Shown piece after piece: positions 11,578-18,485 of a stretch of DNA of 18,850 nt; position 1 is the stretch's first letter; each line of letters begins with the position of its first letter. The translations under genes and the position numbers were made by a program. Origin of the DNA: Gloeophyllum trabeum ATCC 11539. Lineage: Eukaryota > Basidiomycota > Agaricomycetes > Gloeophyllales > Gloeophyllaceae. A model generated the notes under the pieces. It saw only the letters and a list, made by a program, of their open reading frames with translations, was not told the DNA's origin and searched no databases. The stretch covers positions 1,221,030 through 1,239,879 of the forward strand of contig NW_006920412.1 in the NCBI RefSeq assembly GCF_000344685.1, read 5' to 3'.

Positions 11578-12693
11578 ATGTCGTCTCGTACAGTAGCGAT
11601 GAATAAATTGACCCCGAACGCCCATTTATTGAATCCAGTACCACAATATTTGGTGAGAGTGCTCCCGAGTCCCTCTCCGAATGATCCTGACAAGGTCCCC
11701 AACCCCCAGAGGGCGCTAGTCATAGACTATTTGTTTCAGAACTGTTATACTGATACGGCACAAGCGCTACTGAACGACAGTGGCGTCAGACAGCTAGACG
11801 CGGATGGGGACGAAATCATGACCCCGCGGCCTTCCGACGCGCTGTCTCTTCCCCCGGAAGCCATCCGATCACTCGAGTTGCGCAGAGGTAAGCACATATC
11901 CCTCTAGTGAGCTCAGTTGCCCCACCGTAATGACTCCGCGCCTGCCAGAAATCCGCGGAAACATTCTCGCAGGCCGTATCGACCAAGCAACAGACATGGT
12001 CAATAAACACTTCCCAACAGTACTTTCTGCTCCTCCGTCTTCTCTTTATGATCCACAGGCCTCCTCATCCAGCCAATTCCTTTATGCACGCTCCCTCGAA
12101 CCGATGCACATCAACCTCAATCTGCGCATACAGGCCTTCATCGAGGCAGTGCGCACTGTCCCCCTCAACTCCGACTCCCCGACACCTGCTCACGCCGACA
12201 CAGACGCCCACAAGGTTCAACTCATTCAATCTGCTCGCAAACTAAACGTCCTCGTTCAGGCCCTGCCAGATGCGGACGATAGAAAGCGATACTCGGACGA
12301 GCTGAAGCACGTCATGAGTCTACTGGCGTATACTGTGCCCGAGAACAGTCCTGTGGCGCGATACATGGGCCCCGAGAGGCGGGAGGCTGTTGCTGACCAG
12401 GTTAATAGTGCTATCCTCCGTGAGTGTGTTCGTCAATCTAATGTATGAGTGTTAATGATTGACCGGCAATTTCAGATCGAACGGGCTATCAGTCTGTATC
12501 AGGTATCGAGCTCTCTGCTCGGTATACTTCCGTCATATGGTCGTTCCTACATGAGATGGAAGTGAAGTCGCCAGCCGAGAGCAGTAGGCCTGCTGGTATC
12601 CGCCTAAATCCTACAACCGAGAGCCCCAGCCCTGCTTCGGCACTTTCGACTAAGACCACCGGCGCTGACAAAGACAACGAAGTTCGTTCATGA
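11578..12693 (+). CDS. LisH-CTLH-CRA protein, GID/CTLH ubiquitin ligase scaffold-like (RanBPM/Gid1 type, no SPRY)
   Basis: Proteins with this architecture are scaffold subunits of the GID/CTLH E3 ligase, which in yeast degrades gluconeogenic enzymes. Three exons (11578-11887, 11949-12419, 12476-12693) splice in phase to 332 aa. A LisH helix pair is at about residues 44-70 (RALVIDYLFQNCYTDTAQALL). CTLH starts near 100 (EIRGNILAGRIDQATDMVNK). CRA follows, with LKHVMSLLAYTVPENSPVAR and RREAVADQVNSAIL, which resembles RanBP9/10 more than Gid8. The final exon gives ELSARYTSVIWSFLHEMEVK and then a disordered tail. The SPRY domain that precedes LisH in RanBPM and Gid1 is absent, and the 206-bp upstream gap leaves no room for one unless it lies in an unrecognised exon. 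The start at 11578 is the first Met after the promoter. It is divergent from ATG2. The complex role is inferred from domains; the exact orthologue is not settled. Confidence 0.85.
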
Positions 12694-13041
12694 TTTTGTT
12701 CTTTCCGACACAACCTGATTTACCTTCCTACCATAGATTGTACCATCGTTTAGTCTCCACCAGTTCCTGGCGAATCCATGACTTATCATTTGATTCTCGC
12801 CATGAACGGTCAGGAACGAGCGATGCCTAAGTACGTATGCCTTCTCCCTGTCCCCTGTACACGCAACGTTCGACTTGTTGGACGAATGAGAGCCGCAATC
12901 TATTGTATGTACTTCACCACTCTGAAAACCTGGAATGTGATGCAGAGAGAGAGCATCCTCACTGCACTCAGCAACTGACGCTAATCGCAGCCTCTTGCAA
13001 AAGTGACGACGGGCATCAGGGTGCCAGGGTGTAAGACTCTT
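12694..13041. other. Intergenic: 3' UTR of the CTLH gene and junction with the kinase-like cluster
   Basis: These 348 bp lie between convergent stop codons. Only short frames occur, without recognisable motifs. The last 20 bases before 13042 resemble the sequences following copies B and C, so the left edge of the duplicated unit is probably very close to the copy A stop. No RNA gene or transposon is seen. Confidence 0.5.
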
Positions 13042-14125
13042 CTATTCATCGCCACCCCAAAATAGAGGCAACTTGAAGAGTTGGTGCGACACTCTGGCCA
13101 ACAAACCCCGTTCCTCATCCACTGCGGTTATAGCGCAAGCACGGTCGAAGTCTATGATTCGCCAGCGATGTGCGTATCCATGACGAGGGCACACTACGGT
13201 CGGCTTGCGTCGCACAATCTGGGATAAGCGGAGGTCGTCGTGCCATACTCCTGCCCATGCAAGATCTTGCAGTAAATGATATACTTCCTCCCTAAACTGC
13301 CGGGTGAGATCCGGAGATGGAGAGCCACCGTGCGACGCACCTTTGACCGCTGTAAAAGGTGTACATGGCGGGCGCAGTCATCTCTTTCCCCACTCTCCCC
13401 ATGATCATCAATCCAACGTCCTGGATGCCATCTTTGTTCCATTTCCAGTGTTTCCACTGTGAACTTTCGTTACTCTTGTGCTCGTCGTCGCTATAGTACT
13501 CAAGATCCTCCGACTCGGAAAACAGCTCGTCATAAATATCGTAGGTCTTTGCTAACTTCTTATCGTGGAACGCCCAACTATCGTCCCGCCAGGGAACGAC
13601 CTGAGAACGCGAACACTGGGCTATGAAGAAACCAAAGTTCCGGGGCACAATAATCTTGGTGGCACCAGCCGTATCAAGCTGCTCATAGAAGCCTCCTTGG
13701 CGATACTCCGCAATCGGTTGGGCTCGGCGAGCTTGATGCATAGTCGTGGTATTTTAAATCGACCCAATGAAGACTAACTGCTCAGCGTTGAGTACCCGAG
13801 CTTCGTAAACGTGGGCGCTTCGTCCTTGACCAATGAGGTCGCCCATCTCAAGCTCTAGGTGTAACCCTTGAATAGGTATGGGATGGGGCATCATACTACT
13901 GTTGCCCTACACGAAGGATTTACAGTAGGAGCGCCACAGAAGTGCTGGAAGTACGGCTCATCGTGAGAGGGATGGGCTCCCCATCTGGAGATTCAGTTAA
14001 TCCATGTATCTGAATCACGATTGAGGACAATAGGTCCAGGCACTGGTATGAGGGTCAGCGCAAGCGTCCGAGCTCCAGGAAGGTATACTACTTGCCGAGC
14101 GATTGTCAGATTGTCGCAGGTCCAT
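13042..14125 (-). pseudogene. Kinase-like paralogue A, decayed
   Basis: This is the left copy of the three-member family. By comparison with B and C the exons are 14125-14096, 14042-13341 and 13291-13042. The first intron has a GC donor; exon 3 is 250 nt, as in copy B. Damage is clear. An 8-nt deletion near 13946 leads to an in-frame TAA at 13922-13920. After a possible restart at 13894, a 2-nt loss relative to B leads to TAA at 13756-13754. A further 4-nt loss removes part of the REAWFYEQL segment and restores frame. The glycine loop reads GQGRSAHV, with the third Gly replaced by Ala. The catalytic loop reads HDDLRLSQ instead of HGDVRLNQ. DFD is retained. Exon 3 remains fully open, suggesting fairly recent loss. 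A shorter product from an internal Met is possible but unlikely to be a kinase. Confidence 0.85.
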
Positions 14126-14544
14126 CGTATACCAACGTCGACACTGAGAGGAATGAGTAGTCGGACGTGTCTTGCGGGGTTGACACGGTACCTATTACCA
14201 CTGTACAAGGGGCGGTCAGAACCTTTTTTATGGGACACAAACCCATAGCCTTCAGTGTTGAAGAGGCGTGTCCGTGACGTCACGCGCATTCCCAGTGAAC
14301 GCGCGCGAGAGACGCCCATGGCCAGTAACTAGTAAATACTCCAGTGGTTGCGACGCGCGACACACTGCCCATATACTTTGGTATTCCCAATTGGAATACA
14401 TCGGGTGGACAACGCGCCGTTTTATGCGATACCTGTCCCATGTACAGACCGCTTTCGACTCTATTGGAATGCCACAATCTGCGCTTCGCCTTAGTATTGC
14501 CAGTGCTCTGTCCGAATGGAATGCGTTATAATATTGAGACTGTC
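14126..14544. other. Spacer between copies A and B (promoter of A, 3' end of B)
   Basis: This 419-bp stretch is non-coding; open frames here lack motifs and are not conserved in the paralogous spacer. It is homologous to the spacer 15687-16672: both carry CGTGACGTCACG and, further right, matching blocks such as ATGCGAT followed by CCCATGTACAGA and CTTTCGACTC or CTTCGACTCC. At 14414-14421 it holds the unoccupied counterpart of the transposon insertion site found between B and C. Confidence 0.65.
14273..14284. promoter_or_regulatory. 12-bp palindrome CGTGACGTCACG (CRE-like), upstream of copy A
   Basis: A perfect 12-bp palindrome contains TGACGTCA, the full cAMP-response element bound by ATF/CREB-type bZIP factors. 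It is 148 bp upstream of the copy A start and identical to the site upstream of copy B. Regulatory use is inferred. Confidence 0.5.
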
Positions 14545-15686
14545 CTATTCTTCGCCACCCCAAAACGTCGGAAATTTAAAGATCTGGTGCGACGCTCGAG
14601 CCAAGAAAGCCCTTTCCTCATCCACTGCGGTTATGGCGCACGCACAGTCGAAGTCTATGACTCGCCAGCGATGTGCGTATCCATGGCGAGGGCACACCAA
14701 GGACGGCTTGCGCCGCACGAACTGGTTCAAGCGGACGTCGCCGTGCCACACTCCCGCCCATACAAGATCTTGCACTAGATGGTATACTTCCTGCCTAAAA
14801 CATCTGGTGGTATTGTGGGCTGGAGAGCAAGCTATCGTGCAACATACCTTTGACCGTTGTAAAAGGTGTACATAGCGGGCGCATCCATCACTTTTCCCAG
14901 CCTTTCCATAATCATCAGTCCGACGTCTTGTATGCCACTCCTGTCCCATTTCCAGTGCTTCCATTGTGAATGTTCGTTACTGTGATGCTCATCGTCGCTG
15001 TAGACCTCGGGCTCCTCGGGCTCGGAGGTCAACCAGTCACAGATGTCGCTAGTATCTTCTGGCTCAGACATTTCTCCATGGAACGCCCAACTTTGGTCTC
15101 TCCATGGAAGGATTTGAGAGAGCGAACACTGAGCTGTGAAAAAGCCAAAGTTTTGCGGCACAATGGCACCCTGAGCACCAGCCACATCAAGCTGCTCATA
15201 GAACCAGGCCTCTCGGGCGATGCTCCGCAATCGATTCGGCTCAGCGAGCTTGATACACAGTCGGGGTATTTTGAACCCGCCCAGTGACGGCTGTAACTGC
15301 TCGGCGTTAAGTACAGGGGCTTCATAAACATGCCCGCTTCGCCCTATACCAATGAGTTTGCCAATCTCAAGCTCAAGATGTAACCCTTGATCAGGGAGGG
15401 GCCGAGACTTCATGCTTCTCTCCCATACGGACGACGGGCTGAAGGAGCGCCACAGAAGTGCGGGAAACGACAGGGAACGCGACATTGCGAAAGGGATGGT
15501 TTTCCCACCTGAGCCTTCGGCTAGTCCACGTATCGTGATTGAGGAGAATATATCCATACACTGGATTCAGGTTCATTTGAGGGTTATGACAACACAACGG
15601 AGGCTACTTACTGAGCGATTTTCAGGGTGGGGCAGGTCCATCAGTGATTGACCAGCGGCGTTACTCAGCGGAATGATTTGTGGCAT
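14545..15686 (-). CDS. Kinase-like protein, paralogue B (intact)
   Basis: An uncharacterised basidiomycete protein-kinase-fold protein. Exons 15686-15612, 15560-14848 and 14794-14545 give 345 aa; a second in-frame ATG at 15641, the one shared with copy A, would give 330 aa. Visible kinase motifs are the glycine loop GIGRSGHV (from about residue 96), the presumed ATP lysine in CIKLAEP (129), REAWFYEQL with the presumed helix-C Glu (142), hinge-like VGLMIMERLG, catalytic loop HGDVRLNQ (280-287) and DFD (310-312). An acidic insertion (about 185-215) precedes the hinge. The chain ends 33 residues after DFD, so the activation segment and most of the C-lobe are missing. It resembles minimal kinases (Bud32, KdkA-like, HGD plus DFD) more than typical eukaryotic kinases. 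Substrate unknown. Intron 1 uses a GT donor, unlike A and C. I recognise the fold, not a named gene. Confidence 0.82.
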
Positions 15687-15740
15687 GCGGCCAACACAGT
15701 AACTATCACGAGCTTGTTTTCAACTTTCAGGGAGCATACG

Positions 15741-15752
15741 CGTGACGTCACG
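15741..15752. promoter_or_regulatory. 12-bp palindrome CGTGACGTCACG (CRE-like), upstream of copy B
   Basis: This is identical to the palindrome upstream of copy A and sits 55 bp before the 15686 start, or 100 bp before the 15641 start. The flanks, including a GAGAGAC stretch downstream, are also shared with A, so it was duplicated with the gene. No exact copy exists upstream of C. Confidence 0.5.
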
Positions 15753-15896
15753 GCACTGCCAGCCTGAGCGGACGGAGAGACACGTCGCGTCGTTGTCGCG
15801 TCGTGCCACTGGACGCGACGCATCGGGCAAGATGGGACTCAGACGCTCGGCGCATTTTTTGACGTACTTGCATTTGGAAAACACTGGATGGACAAT

Positions 15897-15904
15897 GTTG
15901 CGTT
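15897..15904. repeat. Target-site duplication, left copy (GTTGCGTT)
   Basis: This 8-bp sequence abuts the left inverted repeat and is repeated exactly at the right end (16451-16458). Confidence 0.85.
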
Positions 15905-15944
15905 TAGAGCTCGGTGAATTACTCTCCGCTGGGTTCTCGACAGC

Positions 15945-16004
15945 GTTATCAACGTTATTAACAAAAATTGTAGTTATTAACATGTAATTAACATTGTCAA
16001 TAAC
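15945..16004. repeat. Left subterminal array of GTTATTAAC-type 9-mers
   Basis: Five copies occur: GTTATCAAC (15945), GTTATTAAC (15954 and 15973), GTAATTAAC (15984) and GTCAATAAC (15996). Arrays of this kind near hAT ends are transposase-binding sites in studied elements; that role here is inferred. Confidence 0.7.
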
Positions 16005-16340
16005 CGAAAGGCCACATTTGGCCACATTCCGTGTCCTCGACAGTACATTCGAGTCGGTGCTCGTAAAACACATCCCTAAGGCCTCAATAAATGTAGAGAC
16101 ATGTTCTCTTTGGAGCACTTGAAAGCCTTCGTAGGAGCATTACTGTGAGGAACAAGTTATCGAGCAGCGTGAGAGACCAGGCTTAGCACACGACGAAAAC
16201 AACCTCATTGCCTGGATAGTAGGTGGCATAACTGTCTCGTCCTCCGTAGAGTGGCTTGTAGTCGCTCACGAAACACCAGATACACCCCGACACTGCCCAG
16301 AGTCTCCTTGGACAACCATATCCCGAATACCCGGTTCAGG

Positions 16341-16414
16341 GTAATTAACCAAGGGAAATCCGACCCTGAGATATTGACAAGTAATTAACCTGTTAATTAC
16401 AGCTTGTTATTAAC
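16341..16414. repeat. Right subterminal array of GTAATTAAC-type 9-mers
   Basis: Four copies occur: GTAATTAAC (16341 and 16381), GTTAATTAC (16392, inverted) and GTTATTAAC (16406). They mirror the left array across an approximately 330-bp interior free of the motif. Confidence 0.7.
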
Positions 16415-16450
16415 CGCTGCCAAGAACTCAGGGTATTTCACTGAGCTCTA

Positions 16451-16458
16451 GTTGCGTT
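16451..16458. repeat. Target-site duplication, right copy (GTTGCGTT)
   Basis: Exact match to 15897-15904, directly after the right inverted repeat. The sequence then resumes as CTATGCGATG, which aligns with TTATGCGATA after the empty site at 14414-14421. Confidence 0.85.
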
Positions 16459-16672
16459 CTATGCGATGCTTCTCCCCATGTACAGATCGCCTTCGACTCC
16501 ATTCAAGTTGGACAATGATTGTCACAATTCGCTGTGTGGGCTTTACTAATCTGGAAAAAATAGGATCCATCTATTCGAAAAGTGCACTGGCATTCTCGCC
16601 TTCCTAACAGACAGGTATAATTGATGGGCTATCCGAACTCTTGTGTGCGCAAGAGCGCGCTCGGGAGCAAGA

Positions 16673-17772
16673 CTATTCACTACCGCCACCCCAAAAGGTC
16701 GGCAATTTGAAGACTCGATGCGCTACTCTAGCCAGGAGAGCCCTTTCCTCATCGACTGCAGTTACGGCGTACGAACGGTCGAAGTCTATCACCCGCCAAC
16801 GATGCGCATATCCATGGCGAGGGCAAACTAAGGATGGCTTGCGCCGCACGATCTGGTTCAAACGCACGTCGCCGTGCCACACTCCCGCCCACGCAAGATC
16901 TTGCAACAAATGGAGAACTTCCTTCCTGAGGTATCTGGTGAGGTTTCGATTCGGAGAGCTAAGGTACAACATACCTCTCGCCGTTGTAGAAGGTGTACAT
17001 AGCGGGCACGTCCATCTCTTTCCCCAGTCTTTCCATGATCATCAGTCCGACGTCTTGTACGCCGTTCCTGTCCCATTTCCAATTTTTCCACTGTGAATTT
17101 TCGTTACTCTTCTCCCCGTCATCACGGTAGAGCGCAGGGTGCTCTGGCTCCTGCGGAAGCCAATCATGGATGTCGCTGGTGTCTGCTGGGTGTTCCATTT
17201 CGTCGTGGAATGCCCAACTACTACCTCGCCAGGGAACAACCTGAGAGAACGAACATTGTGTTGTGAAAAAGCCAAAGTTCCGGGGCACGACAACGCCCTG
17301 AGCACCGGCCGCATCAAGCTGCTCATAGAACCAGGCCTCTCGGGCGAGGCTCCGTAATCGGTTGGGCTCAGCGAGCTTGACGCACAGTCGTGGTATTTTG
17401 AACCCGCCCAGCGACTGCTGTAACTGCTTAGCGTTGAGTACGTGAGCTTCGTAAACATGACCACTTCGCCCCACGCCAATACACTTGTCAAGTTCTAGCT
17501 CAAGCTGTAACCCTTTGACGGGGGGAGGACGGGGCTTCATGCTATTGCCCCACACGAACGAATTGCTGCAGGGGCACCACAGACGTGCTGGAAACGACAG
17601 GGAACGGGTCATCGTGAGAGGAATGGGCACCCCATCTGAGGATTCAGCTAGTCCTCGTATTGTGATTGAAGAGAATAGGTCAAGGCACTGTACTCATATG
17701 AGGGTTGGAATTCCAGACGCGACAGAGACTACTTGCCGAGCGACTGTCATGTTCGGTCACGTTCCCCGTCAT
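16673..17772 (-). CDS. Kinase-like protein, paralogue C (intact)
   Basis: The right-hand copy, 333 aa from exons 17772-17737, 17687-16975 and 16925-16673. Intron 1 (17736-17688) begins GC rather than GT: TCG/GCAAGTAG, ending TACAG; it keeps phase and is supported by the aligned intron in copy B. Exon 2 is 713 nt, exactly as in B. Motifs are the glycine loop GVGRSGHV (83-90), Lys116 in CVKLAEP, Glu129 in REAWFYEQL, VGLMIMERLG before the exon 2/3 junction, HGDVRLNQ (267-274) and DFD (297-299). The protein ends 34 residues later with FWGGGSE, so the usual activation segment and APE region are absent. Differences from B are scattered without breaking the frame, which suggests both are maintained. 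An in-frame TGA a few codons upstream fixes the start at 17772. Activity and substrate are unknown. Confidence 0.82.
17688..17736 (-). other. GC-AG intron in copy C
   Basis: The donor is GCAAGT after TCG and the acceptor is CAG. Copy A has the same donor (14095); copy B has GTAAGT at the equivalent place. GCAAGT is the common form of functional GC donors. A GT four bases further in would break phase with the acceptor. Confidence 0.65.
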
Positions 17773-17931
17773 TTTGCAAGGAGCGCCGGGTCAAAAGGAG
17801 CACAGAGGTCGATGGCGAGTGCAGCCGTGCAGGTGCGAGTTCAGAATGAGATCGTCGACGTTGGTGACGGACGTTGAGATATATCATGATACAGTGCCAC
17901 CCAAGGCCTTCACAATAAATTGAATAATATT

Positions 17932-17950
17932 CCGATTCCCCAAGAATCGG
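17932..17950. repeat. Perfect inverted repeat CCGATTC-N5-GAATCGG
   Basis: Two 7-base arms are separated by CCCAA, about 160 bp upstream of copy C. It could be a protein-binding site or a transcript hairpin; nothing decides between them. Confidence 0.4.
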
Positions 17951-18204
17951 TAGTATCTTCAGTGGATAGCACTCTCTGGTGTGCCTGGTGGTACCGTGAC
18001 CCGTCTTTGCTATTGCGCCCCCGCGTAAACACGACCAAATATTACCTTTTCGAGAAACATCATGTGACCTCCGCCGCCGCCGGTCACGTCACTCAAAATA
18101 GCGTATTGAGTAAGCTGGCTATGTAAATACATTATATTAATACAGTGCCTTGCATAAGAAACTGAACATCGCATTTCCGCGCGCATTGTTTGTCCGCGCC
18201 AAAT

Positions 18205-18221
18205 ATACCCTTTTCGGGTAT
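18205..18221. repeat. Inverted repeat ATACCC-N5-GGGTAT
   Basis: Two perfect 6-base arms flank TTTTC. A related segment without the second arm (CCAAATATTACCTTTTCGAG) lies near 18036, suggesting a short dispersed repeat. Confidence 0.3.
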
Positions 18222-18396
18222 CGGCAAATGTGCGGCAAAGACCCATCGAGAGGGAGGTAGCTTTACTGCGCCCCCGTGCTAGTCTCCCAAAGGCGACCGA
18301 TTAAATGCCTCCCTTATAAGGCAGGTGGAGGGCAGTCGGCATATAACTAGGCTGCATCTAGTCGCGCGGCATTTGGCGTGGTGCGCATATTCCGAT

Positions 18397-18402
18397 CACG
18401 TG
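18397..18402. promoter_or_regulatory. CACGTG E-box-like site before a possible start codon
   Basis: It lies within TCACGTGA (18396-18403), 15 bp before the ATG at 18417. It is the third CACGTGA in an upstream region in this window. Confidence 0.4.
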
Positions 18403-18416
18403 ACCTCATTAGCGTT

Positions 18417-18485
18417 ATGGAATCGTCAGATAAACCGCGTTCCCCAGCGCGTCGCGACCCTCTAGAAAGAATTAATGAGCTTCAG
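18417..18485 (+). CDS. Possible first exon of an unidentified gene running off the right edge
   Basis: A short frame starts with MESSDKPRSPARRDPLERIN and ends in GAGCTTCAG followed by a GTACAT donor at 18486, 23 codons in all. The composition (polar, basic, then an amphipathic run) is plausible for a protein N-terminus, and a CACGTG box sits just upstream. Without the intron the frame hits TGA within six codons. I could not find a convincing next exon before 18850; a frame from 18524 after CAATTAG is open for about 55 codons but would need a 38-nt intron. No family recognised. Confidence 0.25.

Larger units (their letters stand above)
15905..16450. mobile_element. Non-autonomous hAT-like transposon (MITE), 546 bp
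   Basis: The left end TAGAGCTCGGTGAA and the inverted right end TAGAGCTCAGTGAA match at 13 of 14 positions. Weaker inverted similarity continues to about 45 bp (GGTTCTCGACAGCG against AGTTCTTGGCAGCG). The element is flanked by an 8-bp direct repeat, GTTGCGTT. An 8-bp duplication and ends starting TAGAG (YARNG) are hAT-superfamily characters. The paralogous spacer between A and B lacks the insert and has one copy of the target. Inside, nine near-identical 9-mers (GTTATTAAC or GTAATTAAC type) cluster in the outer 110 bp at each end. No transposase frame is present, so it must have been moved in trans. Confidence 0.88.
15687..16672. other. Spacer between copies B and C, enlarged by a transposon
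   Basis: This 986-bp spacer is the paralogue of 14126-14544, roughly doubled by the 546-bp element at 15905-16450. The rest holds the CRE-like palindrome, an MluI-like ACGCGT at 15738-15743 overlapping it, and GTCGCGTCGT repeated twice near 15785-15806. Frames crossing it encode no recognisable protein. Confidence 0.65.
17773..18416. other. Non-coding region upstream of copy C
   Basis: This 644-bp stretch lacks a convincing gene. It contains a perfect 7-bp stem hairpin (17932-17950), a 6-bp stem hairpin (18205-18221), a CCGCCGCCG run next to GGTCACGTCAC (18082-18091), and a CACGTG box (18397). It shows no clear homology to the spacers upstream of A and B, so the tandem duplication probably ends just beyond copy C. 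Confidence 0.5.

Noticed and set aside
12778..13034. Small plus-strand frames after the CTLH gene
   Set aside because: No motifs, no splice-compatible continuation and probable 3' UTR.
15720..16118. 132-codon minus-strand frame overlapping the MITE
   Set aside because: It crosses the transposon boundary and target duplication, so it cannot be an old gene, and it has no transposase motifs.
17889..18149. Direct repeat ATACAGTGCC at 17889 and 18140 as a possible target duplication
   Set aside because: No inverted repeats lie inside the flanked segment; a 10-mer match in AT-rich DNA is weak.
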